NCBI RefSeq assembly: GCF_009649745.1
Contig: NZ_WJNG01000025.1
Location: 1-33,403, forward strand
Length of the DNA stretch: 33,403 nucleotides
From: Aquibacillus halophilus
GTDB lineage: Bacteria; Bacillota; Bacilli; Bacillales; Amphibacillaceae
Reading direction: 5' to 3'
The position numbers and the translations under genes are program-made. Shown here piece by piece: positions 15,898 to 24,015 of this stretch. The notes under the pieces were generated by a model. That model searched no databases, was not told the origin of the DNA, and saw only the letters and a program-made list of their open reading frames with translations. The number at the start of each line of letters is the position of its first letter. Positions within the stretch are counted from its first letter, which is position 1.

Positions 15898-17079
15898 TAA
15901 ATTGATTAACCATCCACCTAATGCACCTGTTACTACAATTATCCAAGGTGGTAGCTTGAAATAGACTAGCATGCTAAATAAAATAGCAGCAAAAGCGAAG
16001 TCGATTGGAGTTAATATAGAGCTAGTCCAGATTGGTTGATAAAAGGCAGCAATTAGAATTCCAACAACTGCTGCATTCACCCCCATCAGTGCTCCTCTCA
16101 TTTTAGGGTTTTCACGTAAAGACCCCCAAAATGGTAACGTTCCAAATATCAAAAGAAACGCTGGTAAGAAAATCGAAAAAGTGGCCAATAGCCCACCTTG
16201 CCATCCTCCAATCACAGCACCTAAATAAGCAGCAAATGTAAACAGAGGTCCTGGAACAGCTTGTGCTGCCCCGTAACCTGCAAGGAACTCTTGTTCAGTT
16301 AGCCAGCCGGTAGGGACAAATTCTCTTTCTAGAAGTGGCAAGACAACATGCCCTCCTCCAAATACGAGTGAACCAGATCGATAGAAGCTATCAATCATTG
16401 CAATCCAATTATTAGCTGTTAGTTCTCTAATGATAGGTAAAGAGATAAGCAGTCCAAAAAATAATAGCAAGCTGAACGTTGCAAATTTTTTAGAGATTGG
16501 CACAGAAATATTACTTTCTTCTTGTTCTGATTTATTGGTAAACAGGACAAACCCAACAATAGCAGCTACAAGAATAATTCCAATTTGTGTGTAAGCAGTT
16601 TGCCATAACAGTGTTCCAACTATGGCAACAAGTGCGATTGTCTTGCGTTTCAAGTCAGGTGTTAATTTCTTGGCCATACCAATGATGGCGTGGGCAACTA
16701 CTGCTACTGCAACAATTTTCAACCCATGAATCCATCCGGCATCTGCGATAGCGAAATTCTTCATTAGTAGAGCAAATACCATAAGTGCGATAACAGATGG
16801 GAAGGTGAATCCGAAAAAGGAAACCATTCCACCTAATGCACCTCCTCGGACAATTCCTATTCCCATTCCCACTTGACTACTGGCAGGTCCGGGTAAGAAT
16901 TGACAGAGTGCTACTAGATCAGCGTAGCTTTTTTCATCCATCCATTTTTTCCTGCGAATATATTCCTCATGAAAGTAGCCAAGATGAGCAATTGGTCCAC
17001 CGAAGGAAGTAAAGCCAAGTCGTGTGGAAATTAATAATATCTCCCATAAAACTAATAATTTATTTTCTTTCTTCTCCAA
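15892..17079 (-). CDS. chrA: Chromate transporter ChrA (two-domain)
   Basis: The 395-residue membrane protein is a long-chain CHR family member with two homologous halves: FTSFGGPIAHLGYFHEEY (23-40) with QFLPGPASSQ (about 60-69) in the first half, and LVFGGGHVVLPLLEREFV with QAVPGPLFTFAAYLG in the second. ChrA exports chromate from the cytoplasm; some members may carry sulfate. It lies just downstream of a padR gene on the same strand, 29 bases between the stop of padR and the start of chrA, so one operon is likely. Confidence 0.92.
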   Translation of the reverse strand: MEKKENKLLVLWEILLISTRLGFTSFGGPIAHLGYFHEEYIRRKKWMDEKSYADLVALCQFLPGPASSQVGMGIGIVRGGALGGMVSFFGFTFPSVIALMVFALLMKNFAIADAGWIHGLKIVAVAVVAHAIIGMAKKLTPDLKRKTIALVAIVGTLLWQTAYTQIGIILVAAIVGFVLFTNKSEQEESNISVPISKKFATFSLLLFFGLLISLPIIRELTANNWIAMIDSFYRSGSLVFGGGHVVLPLLEREFVPTGWLTEQEFLAGYGAAQAVPGPLFTFAAYLGAVIGGWQGGLLATFSIFLPAFLLIFGTLPFWGSLRENPKMRGALMGVNAAVVGILIAAFYQPIWTSSILTPIDFAFAAILFSMLVYFKLPPWIIVVTGALGGWLINLI

Positions 17080-17108
17080 GTAACTTCACCTCTTTGAGTA
17101 TCTAAGTT

Positions 17109-17414
17109 CTATTTAATTTCTTTAAATAATTCGTATGCCTTTATTCTTGCTTCCTTTAAGGTTTCCATCCCTTTATCTGTTGTTGAATAATACTTTCTTA
17201 TCTTTCCACTTACATTCTGTTCTTGCTTCATAAGTAATCCATCAGCTTCCATTTGATGGAGAATTGGATATAACGTACCTGAACTTATTTGATAGCCGTG
17301 TTCTCTGAGCTCGTCTACCATCCAAACTCCATAAATGGGATGTTCTTTTGCGTGATGCAAGATATGGATTTGGATAAACCCTAAAAACAATTTGCGAAGC
17401 ACTCGATCTTCCAT
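17109..17414 (-). CDS. PadR-family regulator, probable chromate operon regulator
   Basis: The product of 101 residues is a PadR-type winged helix: MEDRVLRKLFLGFIQIHIL (1-19), then YGVWMVDELREHGYQISSGTLYPIL with the GTLYP recognition signature, and the wing KYYSTTDKG. The ATG at 17414 has AAGG 9 bases upstream; extending the frame to 17501 would read through the probable operator. PadR-type ChrI regulators preceding chrA have been described in Bacillus cereus group strains, so it likely controls chrA in response to chromate. Confidence 0.85.
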   Translation of the reverse strand: MEDRVLRKLFLGFIQIHILHHAKEHPIYGVWMVDELREHGYQISSGTLYPILHQMEADGLLMKQEQNVSGKIRKYYSTTDKGMETLKEARIKAYELFKEIK

Positions 17415-17443
17415 TTGGATCATCCTTAGTAATATTGGTAGAC

Positions 17444-17462
17444 AATATCGATTTTCGATATT
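17444..17462 (-). promoter_or_regulatory. Palindromic operator upstream of padR-chrA
   Basis: AATATCGA-ttt-TCGATATT is a perfect 8-3-8 palindrome 29 bases upstream of the padR start, flanked by AT-rich promoter-like DNA. Autoregulation by the PadR protein is the simplest reading. Confidence 0.6.
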
Positions 17463-17554
17463 AATTGTAATATATTGAAGATTGAATTTCAATTTTATCA
17501 ATGTTAAGTTTTTGTAAAACTCTTTTCCCAGTTTTTGTTGCTTTTTAATTTCGT

Positions 17555-18000
17555 ACTTGATGTAAAATGCGACGTAACTGTTTCTTTTCCACCTTTATAA
17601 GATTAGTGCTTTATCAGCGCTGTTGAAAAACACTCGCTTTCCATGGGGAACGCCTCAGCTTCCTCGCGAGCAAATGTTTTCGATGGGCCGAGTAACCGCA
17701 GGCCCAAAAAGCGCTCACTGTGGGATCTTCGGACTGTTCCTTTCCCATAGGAGTCTCGCATTTTTCCACAGCTAAATTAGCTTTCTGTTCAAGTGAGATA
17801 CAACACCATGAAACGTTTATTACATGAAATATAACTACTCTCTCGAAGAAAAGATTGTATTTTTGAGAGTCTTTGATTATCTGCACGTAGTATAATGTTG
17901 TGTTTAATAACTTCAATAACACAACAGCTGTTTACTCTTATGTAATGGTTGATTGGAGCATAGGGCAGTCGACTCCTCAAAAATACAAACCAATTTTCTT
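17555..18000 (-). repeat. Interspersed repeat, copy B (inverted relative to copy A)
   Basis: On the minus strand this runs in the same order as 131-540: the AATTGGTTTGTATTTTT end at 18000, the shared GTCGACTGCCCT stretch, a diverged centre, ACTTGAACAGAAAGCT (about 17782-17797), TCCTATGGGAAAGGAACAGTC in two parts near 17733-17753, GTTCCCCATGGAAAG near 17637-17651, and CAGTTACGTCGCA near 17568-17580. A short frame with the same MGKEQSEDP start as copy A runs through it. No gene is called. Confidence 0.75.
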
Positions 18001-18197
18001 CGTGCGGTGTTGATTCAGGAAGATAATTCAAGTCCTGCGGGAAAAGCGACGGCTGAAAATCCCGCAGGACAAGAAAACGCTTCGAAAGCGATACATCGCA
18101 CGCAGAAAAAGTGTTTTCCTTTTTCAAGGAAGTGGTATTCTTCCGAGGAAGTTGAAGCGTTGCCCGCGGAAAGCGACTGCCCGGAGCGCAAATCAAC
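17948..18197 (+). repeat. Second repeat type with short terminal inverted repeats
   Basis: It starts GTTGATTGGAGC and ends GAGCGCAAATCAAC, so the ends are imperfect inverted repeats (GTTGATT with AATCAAC). Inside are CCTGCGGGAAAAGCGACGG, AATCCCGCAGGAC and CCCGCGGAAAGCGACTGCC, which are GC-rich islands in an AT-rich setting and are typical of the small non-coding repeats scattered in Bacillaceae genomes (from memory). About 60 bases with AAAATACAAACCAATTTTCT look inserted after GACTCCT, and that insertion is shared with copy A and copy B. An 83-codon frame across it is not considered a gene. Confidence 0.65.
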
Positions 18198-18352
18198 ATA
18201 TTAGTTACGACACAGTTTATGGATGTGTGACAAAAACAACAATCTTTTAGAAAACAGCCTTTTGTAAAGTTGAACGAGATATAGGAATTAAGAAGAAAAA
18301 GCCTGGGACTATTTATTATCTAATCTTAATGTGGTACGTAAATCAGCTATAT

Positions 18353-18399
18353 AAAACGTAACGATTATTATTTACAAAACGGAATGATTACGATATAAT
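18353..18399 (+). promoter_or_regulatory. Promoter with two Zur-box-like sites
   Basis: TTTACA (18371-18376), 17 bases, TATAAT (18394-18399) is a good sigma-A promoter. Two 21-base windows resemble the Bacillus Zur box (TCGTAAT-N-ATTACGA core): 18353-18373 agrees at 16 of 20 defined positions and 18376-18396 at 17 of 20, by hand count. They cover the region before the -35 and the spacer to -10, as expected for a zinc-dependent repressor. Confidence 0.7.
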
Positions 18400-18431
18400 T
18401 TGGGTGCGATGTTGAAAAGGGGAGAACTAAA

Positions 18432-19589
18432 ATGAAAATGAAAACAGCAATGATCTTTTTTTTAATACTTATCACTTTCCTTGTTGGATGTGGTTCTGAG
18501 GAAGCATCTCAAACTGACAGTAAAACTGACAGTAAAGAGCAAGATGAAGTCTTAAAAGTTTTCACAACACTTTATCCTATTGAGGATTTTGTTAACAAAA
18601 TTGGTGGATCGCACGTAGAAGTTGTTTCAATTCTACCGGCTGGGACAGATCCACATACTTATGAACCTACCTCTAAGACTTTGGTAGATATTGCGGAAGC
18701 TGATGTGTTCTTTTATAATGGAGCCGGATTAGAAGCCTATGCAGAAAAAATTATTGGAGCGATTGAAGATGAGGACACGGTAGTAGCAGAGGCTGCTCAT
18801 GGTGTGAATCTATTAAACCATGTGCATGATGAAGCTGAACACAGTGAGGAAGAGGCTCATGGTCATGATGAAGCTGAACACAGTGAGGAAGAGGCTCATG
18901 GTCATGATGAAGCTGAACACAGTGAGGAAGAGGCTCATGGTCATGACGATACTGAACACAGTGAGGAAGAGGCTCATGGTCATGATGAAGCTGAACACGG
19001 TGAAGAAGCTGCTCATGGTCATGACGATACTGAAGATAGTGAGGAAGAGACTCACGACCATGGAGATATGGACCCCCATGTTTGGTTAGATCCGATTCGT
19101 GCTATTACACTTGCAGAAAACATCACAGAAACTTTAATTTCTGTGAAACCCGAATTGGCTGAAGAGTTCACAACTAACTTTAATCAATTAAAGTTAGATT
19201 TGGAAGAATTAGATAAGGAGTTTCATAATAAAGTAGAATCAAAGAAACAGAGTAAAATATTAGTTGCTCACGCAGCATATGGGTATTGGGAAAAAGCATA
19301 TGGTATTGAGCAGATTGCCATAACGGGCATTTCCCCGTCTAATGAACCATCCCATAAAGAGCTAGAAAGAGTAATTACAAAGGTCAAAGAAAATAATATA
19401 AATTACATTTTCTTTGAACAAAATGTAACTCCAAAAGTGGCCGAAGTTATCCAAAACGAAGTTAAAGTTGAGCCACTTAAAATTCATAACTTATCAGTCC
19501 TAACGGAAGAAGATATAGAAAATAATGAGGACTACTTTAGTTTAATGTATAAAAATATTGATGTGCTTGTAAAAGCACTTGCTAAATAA
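18432..19589 (+). CDS. Zinc ABC transporter substrate-binding lipoprotein (ZnuA/AdcA-like), His-rich
   Basis: The 385-residue protein has a lipobox LVGC ending at Cys20 and a cluster-9 (metal) binding-protein fold: VFTTLYPIEDFVNKIGG, then LPAGTDPHTYEPTS, DPHVWLDP after the repeat, AHAAYGYW and ISPSNEPS. Between the first and second lobe segments lies a His/Glu-rich insert (about residues 130-215) made of six near-identical 13-residue units, expected to bind zinc loosely. It captures zinc at the outer membrane face for import. No permease or ATPase gene is adjacent, so it must work with a transporter encoded elsewhere. Zur-like sites lie in its promoter. Manganese specificity is less likely given the His-rich loop. 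Confidence 0.9.
   Translation: MKMKTAMIFFLILITFLVGCGSEEASQTDSKTDSKEQDEVLKVFTTLYPIEDFVNKIGGSHVEVVSILPAGTDPHTYEPTSKTLVDIAEADVFFYNGAGLEAYAEKIIGAIEDEDTVVAEAAHGVNLLNHVHDEAEHSEEEAHGHDEAEHSEEEAHGHDEAEHSEEEAHGHDDTEHSEEEAHGHDEAEHGEEAAHGHDDTEDSEEETHDHGDMDPHVWLDPIRAITLAENITETLISVKPELAEEFTTNFNQLKLDLEELDKEFHNKVESKKQSKILVAHAAYGYWEKAYGIEQIAITGISPSNEPSHKELERVITKVKENNINYIFFEQNVTPKVAEVIQNEVKVEPLKIHNLSVLTEEDIENNEDYFSLMYKNIDVLVKALAK
18819..19052 (+). repeat. Six tandem 39-bp repeats inside the zinc-binding lipoprotein gene
   Basis: Each 39-base unit encodes HGHDEAEHSEEEA with small changes (first unit HVHDEAEH, fourth HGHDDTEH, fifth HGEEAA, sixth HGHDDTEDSEEET). Units two and three encode identical residues; later units are diverged, which suggests recent expansion at the front. 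Confidence 0.95.
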
Positions 19590-19600
19590 ATAATAAGGAA

Positions 19601-19638
19601 AACAGATCAATTAGGCTTTCTCTTGATCTGTTTTTTTT
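19601..19638 (+). terminator. Intrinsic terminator after the zinc-binding lipoprotein gene
   Basis: AACAGATCAA (19601-19610) pairs with TTGATCTGTT (19623-19632), then a T run. Confidence 0.85.
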
Positions 19639-19699
19639 ATTTGCTTCTTTTTCATTTTCAGATAGAATTAAAGACTCAGGTTCCATTTTACAGCTTGTT

Positions 19700-20695
19700 T
19701 TAAAAAGAAATAAAATAGATAACGACAAACAAAATCAAAATGATAAAACTAACAAACAATAAAGCAAACTTCCTAGAAGTATTTGCTACCTGTATTTCTT
19801 TCCAATTAACAGGTTTTATCCCACTTAACCAAAACACAAGGATTGCAGATAAGAGAATTGAGCTTATGTTCACAAGTAATAACAAAAGCGGTGTTAATGC
19901 TGCAGACCACTCCCCAGATCCTAACATCATTCCAAAGACAACCGTTGGTGGTAATAGTGCAACGGAAACCATGACACCAACTAATGCTTCTGACATTCTT
20001 TTTACAAAGGAAAGTGCTCCAGCTGCTCCGGAAGCAAGTGCTACAGCAATATCGATAAACTCAATGTTTGTTCGAGCAAGGAACTCATTGCTATTTATGG
20101 GCAATTGAAAAAAGAAGCCAAAAAGCGCCGAAATCACTAAAGGAACAGAGAGCCCGTATAGTGATGTAATAGCTGATTGGCGCATAAGTTTATAGTCACC
20201 GAGAACCGAAGCAAAAGCGGCCGATGTATATGGACCCATCAGTGGTGCTATCACCATTGCGCCAATTACGATGGCTGGACTGTTTTTTATTATGCCAGCA
20301 GCTGCTACAATGGCAGATAAAAATAAAAACCACGTAAAACTTCTTGTGATTTCACTAGATGAGTGGACAACGGTATATAATTCATGGCGACTGGCCCGAA
20401 TCATTTCTGCTTTTGTATTTTGCTCTTTCTTTTCTTCCTCTTCTTCAATGATACGGGGGATATAGGTCTGGACAGTAAACAAAAGTGCTTTTAGTTTATC
20501 GTTGTACTTGGCATTTTGTTCTAGAAAGTTCAATATTTCTTCAGAACTTGTCTTTTTAACTAATATTCGTACAAGTTCATATTGTTCAGATTCTTTAAAA
20601 TGCCAATGCGATATAATGGGGAAACCTTCAAGTTTTTCTTGTAAATCCTCTAGTGCTTCTTCAGGTATATAAACTTCGACTAGTTGTAATTCCAT
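19700..20695 (-). CDS. DUF389 family membrane protein
   Basis: The 331-residue protein has an N-terminal cytoplasmic domain (1-115, ferredoxin-like alternation, with an acidic EEEEEKKE stretch near 87-94), then a membrane domain with the family marks GAMVIAPLMGP (about 153-163) and VGVMVSVALLPP (about 247-258). DUF389 proteins occur widely in bacteria and have no assigned activity. It is monocistronic and convergent with the zinc-binding lipoprotein gene; nothing nearby suggests a partner. Confidence 0.88.
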   Translation of the reverse strand: MELQLVEVYIPEEALEDLQEKLEGFPIISHWHFKESEQYELVRILVKKTSSEEILNFLEQNAKYNDKLKALLFTVQTYIPRIIEEEEEKKEQNTKAEMIRASRHELYTVVHSSSEITRSFTWFLFLSAIVAAAGIIKNSPAIVIGAMVIAPLMGPYTSAAFASVLGDYKLMRQSAITSLYGLSVPLVISALFGFFFQLPINSNEFLARTNIEFIDIAVALASGAAGALSFVKRMSEALVGVMVSVALLPPTVVFGMMLGSGEWSAALTPLLLLLVNISSILLSAILVFWLSGIKPVNWKEIQVANTSRKFALLFVSFIILILFVVIYFISF

Positions 20696-20809
20696 TTTCT
20701 AACTTCCAATCTAATAGAAAAATAAAGATTCTATCTTTAGTATTGATTGTTAGTTAAGAGGTTATTCACTGGTATGTGCTAGAATTATTTAAAAGGAAGA
20801 GGGATAAAT

Positions 20810-21349
20810 ATGATCGAACTGAGAACGAAACGCTTAATTTTACGTCCATATGATATGGAAGATGCTGCACGAACAAAAGAATTAGCAGGGATGAAGGAAA
20901 TAGCGGAAACGACCATTTCAATCCCACACCCATACACTTTTGGTGATGCTGAATCATGGATTCGGAACAGTGTGCAGTTAATCGATGAAAACCTGGCGTA
21001 TCCACTAGCGATTGTACTTCAAGATGATAATCTTTTAATTGGCACAATGACACTTCGAATAGATAAGCAGCATAACAAGGGAGAGCTTGCTTACTGGGTA
21101 GGTAAAGATTATTGGAATAAAGGATATGCTCAGGAGTCTGGCAAAAGAATGATCAAATTTGGATTTGAGGAACTTAATTTAAATCGCATCTATGCCCCAG
21201 CAATGAGTAAGAATAAGGCATCGACAAGAGCGATGGGAAAAATTGGAATGTCCTATGAAGGTACGCTAAAACAAGACATTATAAAATGGGGAGAGTATCA
21301 GGATGTTGACATCTACGGGCTATTACAAAGCGATTATCAAAAATTGTAA
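20810..21349 (+). CDS. GNAT N-acetyltransferase, RimJ/RimL type
   Basis: The 179-residue protein starts ELRTKRLILRPYDMEDAA (3-20), as RimJ/RimL-type acetyltransferases do, and has GELAYWVGKDYWNKGYAQE (about 88-106), the acetyl-CoA-binding segment, and NKASTRAMGKIGMSYEG (about 140-156). The target could be a ribosomal protein N-terminus, another protein or a small molecule. AAGGAAGAGGG precedes the ATG. It lies 30 bases before the P-loop gene, so they may be co-transcribed. Confidence 0.88.
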   Translation: MIELRTKRLILRPYDMEDAARTKELAGMKEIAETTISIPHPYTFGDAESWIRNSVQLIDENLAYPLAIVLQDDNLLIGTMTLRIDKQHNKGELAYWVGKDYWNKGYAQESGKRMIKFGFEELNLNRIYAPAMSKNKASTRAMGKIGMSYEGTLKQDIIKWGEYQDVDIYGLLQSDYQKL

Positions 21350-21379
21350 ATGACCAGTCTACTAAAAGGGAGAACTCGA

Positions 21380-21889
21380 ATGAAACGAATAATGGTAATC
21401 GGGGTTTCTGCAGGTGTTGGGAAATCCACATTCGCAAGAAAACTTTCCGCTTCATTAGATATAAATGCTTACCATTTAGATGCTATTTATTGGGAACCGG
21501 GTTGGGTTGAAACTAGCTTCAATAAATTTTCTACTAAACAACGAGAAATAGTACAACAAGAAGAATGGATCATTGAAGGTAACTATAGCAGTACATTTGA
21601 CATTCGTGAAAATCGTGCTGATACAATTATTTACCTTCAGCTTCCCCTTTATATATGTGTGTTCCGTGTTTTAAAACGATGGATAAATAACCGCGGTAAA
21701 ACCCGTATCGACATGGGTAAAGATTGTAAAGAAAAAATGGACTGGGAATTTCTGAAGTTCATAGTTACCACCTATCACAAGCGTAAAGCTATGATGGAGA
21801 TTCGGTTAACTAATTTTAAAAAGAAAAACTTAAGTAACCAAGTCATTCTATTGAAAACCAAAAGAGATATTAACTCTTACTTTAATTAG
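21380..21889 (+). CDS. P-loop kinase-like protein (topology modulation/adenylate kinase-related)
   Basis: The 169-residue protein begins with a Walker A motif, GVSAGVGKST (8-17), then HLDAIYWEPGW (about 36-46) and EEWIIEGNYSSTFDIR, the pattern of small P-loop proteins annotated as topology modulation (FlaR-like) or adenylate kinase-related. It probably phosphorylates a nucleotide or small substrate; the old topology name rests on thin evidence. The start is the ATG 7 bases after GGGAG; an ATG at 21350 would read through that site. Confidence 0.8.
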   Translation: MKRIMVIGVSAGVGKSTFARKLSASLDINAYHLDAIYWEPGWVETSFNKFSTKQREIVQQEEWIIEGNYSSTFDIRENRADTIIYLQLPLYICVFRVLKRWINNRGKTRIDMGKDCKEKMDWEFLKFIVTTYHKRKAMMEIRLTNFKKKNLSNQVILLKTKRDINSYFN

Positions 21890-21981
21890 CTCGAAAAGTT
21901 CTATATCTTTGGTTATGATAATTCATCAAAAGTAACAAATAATAAGTAATAACCTTTTCGTAAATAGCTAGGAGGATCCAA

Positions 21982-23208
21982 TTGTTTATTGCCATTGTTT
22001 TTTTTATCCTTATGTCTTTTTTCTTGTCAGGAAGCGAAACAGCCCTTACCGCTGTTAACCGAATGAAGGTATATTCGAAGGCTGAGAATGATGATGTTCC
22101 ATCAAAAAAATTATTAAAGTTGCTATCTAAGCCTAATGAATTACTAACTGCTATTTTAATTGGGAACAACATATCTAATATTATGCTACCGACTCTAGTT
22201 ACAATTGTTGCAATTGAGCATGGATTTAGTGTTGGAATTGCTACTGCCATTTTAACTTTTTTCCTGATAGTATTCGCTGAGGTACTTCCTAAATCAATTG
22301 CTGCAACATTTTCAGATAGGGTTGCCTACTATGTAGCACCATTTATCCGTTTTTTGGTGATTATTCTTAAGCCACTAACTATTTTATTGTCCAAATTCAC
22401 TAGTATGATTATCTCACTATTGTCTAAGGGAAGGACAGAAGAAACTACAGTATCTAAGGAAGAATTAAAAACTATGGTCGATATTGCCTTGACCGAAGGA
22501 ACATTTCAGAGTGATGAAACTCACCATATTAAAGGTGCCATTGATTTTTATAGCAAGGATGTCCGAGATGCATTAAAGACTCCAAGAATGGACATAGAAG
22601 GTATTCCGTTAGAATCTTCATTTGAACAAGCTAGAGAAGTTGTGCTATCAAATAGTTATACCCGGTATCCTGTTTATAAAGAAAATATGGATAATATAGT
22701 TGGGGTCTTTCATTCGAAGCTTCTACTAAAGTGGTCTTTAGATCAAAACCAAAAATTGAAGGACTTTACTGACCTCGACCCGCTCTTTGTGGCAGAAACA
22801 GCTTCTATTGAAAAGGTTTTTAAAATGATGCTAAAGGAAAAAAAACATCTGGCAACTGTAATTGATGAATACGGAGGAACTACTGGAATCATTACTAATG
22901 AAGATATCATTGAAGCGATGATAGGTTTAGAAATTGAGGATGAAACAGATGAGTTGGAGGATGTTCTGATTGATGAATTGACAGACTCGCACATCATCTG
23001 TCATGGAAAACTAGCAATTCGCCGGTTAAATGAAGTTTTTAAAACGAAAATTCCAGAGGAAGAGGACATCCTGGCTGGCTTTTTATTTAAAGAGTTTGGC
23101 TATATACCCCAAGAAGGTGAGCAATTAGAGTATCATCATTTGCATTTTGAAATAATAGAAATAGAAGACAACAAGCTAAATCAAGTTAAAATTACTAAAA
23201 AAGCTTAA
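21982..23208 (+). CDS. CNNM/HlyC-CorC family membrane protein (DUF21-CBS-CorC)
   Basis: The 408-residue protein has an N-terminal DUF21 membrane domain (about 1-135, with FFLSGSETALTAVNRMK near 12-28), a pair of CBS domains (about 195-310, including DEYGGTTGIITNEDIIEAM) and a C-terminal CorC/HlyC domain. The hemolysin name is historical; these proteins are linked to magnesium or cobalt efflux. The TTG start has AGGAGG upstream. Confidence 0.9.
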   Translation: MFIAIVFFILMSFFLSGSETALTAVNRMKVYSKAENDDVPSKKLLKLLSKPNELLTAILIGNNISNIMLPTLVTIVAIEHGFSVGIATAILTFFLIVFAEVLPKSIAATFSDRVAYYVAPFIRFLVIILKPLTILLSKFTSMIISLLSKGRTEETTVSKEELKTMVDIALTEGTFQSDETHHIKGAIDFYSKDVRDALKTPRMDIEGIPLESSFEQAREVVLSNSYTRYPVYKENMDNIVGVFHSKLLLKWSLDQNQKLKDFTDLDPLFVAETASIEKVFKMMLKEKKHLATVIDEYGGTTGIITNEDIIEAMIGLEIEDETDELEDVLIDELTDSHIICHGKLAIRRLNEVFKTKIPEEEDILAGFLFKEFGYIPQEGEQLEYHHLHFEIIEIEDNKLNQVKITKKA

Positions 23209-23323
23209 TAATTCGTTACATCAACCCTGATTGTAGTGTGTTTTTTTGTTCAACCGTCCAATTACATAGCCTGTACTCTGTGAATGAAACGTGTTATTTT
23301 TAATTTTAACGAGGTGAAGTGCG

Positions 23324-23956
23324 TTGGAGAACTATTCTTTGTATTTAATAATGTCTGTGCTTTTGATTCTTCTGCCTGGTCCAGATACGGCGGTTGCTAC
23401 TAAAAATACGATTGCCTATGGGAAAATTGAAGGGCTTAAATCTAGCCTTGGAACAGTATCGGCTATTTTGACTCATACGCTAGCTGCAGTTGCTGGTATA
23501 TCTGCAATCATTGTTAAGTCAGCGGTGTTGTTCTCGGTACTGAAATATATTGGAGCTCTTTATTTAATTTACTTAGGGATAAAATCGTTGTGGTCTTTAA
23601 CAAAAAGGCACTCTGGTTTTTTAGACGAAAAAGAAATAAATAAAACAGGGAGCAAAAAGGTGAATTGTTTTAGGCAAGGATTTCTAACCAATTTACTCAA
23701 TCCCAAAATTGCTGTTTTTTTCTTAACCTTTTTACCTCAATTTGTTGATGCTAGTGGTCATGTAATCGGTCAATTTCTTTTTCTTGGAATCACTTATACT
23801 GTGTTGGCAGCCATATGGTATTTTCTTTATGTTTTGTTAATTAACCAAATCTACGTATTTATGAAAAAAACTTCTACCCAAAGAGCAATCGAGGGAATTA
23901 CAGGGGTTGTGTTAATTGGATTCGGGATACGATTGGCTTTTGAAAAAGTACACTAG
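23324..23956 (+). CDS. LysE family amino-acid exporter (RhtB-like)
   Basis: The 210-residue protein has about six membrane segments. It carries the LysE-family N-terminal LLPGPDTAVATKNTIAYG (17-34), KYIGALYLIYLGIKSLW in the third segment, and the LTNLLNPKIAVFFLTFLPQF motif (about 120-139). Members export amino acids or related metabolites. The TTG start has GAGGTGA upstream. No regulator is adjacent. Confidence 0.9.
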   Translation: MENYSLYLIMSVLLILLPGPDTAVATKNTIAYGKIEGLKSSLGTVSAILTHTLAAVAGISAIIVKSAVLFSVLKYIGALYLIYLGIKSLWSLTKRHSGFLDEKEINKTGSKKVNCFRQGFLTNLLNPKIAVFFLTFLPQFVDASGHVIGQFLFLGITYTVLAAIWYFLYVLLINQIYVFMKKTSTQRAIEGITGVVLIGFGIRLAFEKVH

Positions 23957-24015
23957 CTAAGCTCAAATTCTACTGTTTTATCAATCTAGTAGTAAACTGG
24001 TCTCGAGGTGTTAAC

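Noticed and set aside
131-18000. Composite transposon bounded by the inverted repeats
   Set aside because: No transposase or integrase gene, and no target duplication visible at the repeat ends; most enclosed genes are ordinary chromosomal ones.
17953-18204. 83-codon frame over the second repeat
   Set aside because: Its sequence is explained by the GC-rich repeat blocks; no good start site.
18813-19089. Frames of 88-89 codons on both strands across the His repeat
   Set aside because: They are artefacts of a 39-base repeat, which is divisible by three and open in several frames.
23210-23245. T-rich end after the CNNM/HlyC gene as a terminator
   Set aside because: I could not find a convincing stem before the T-run.
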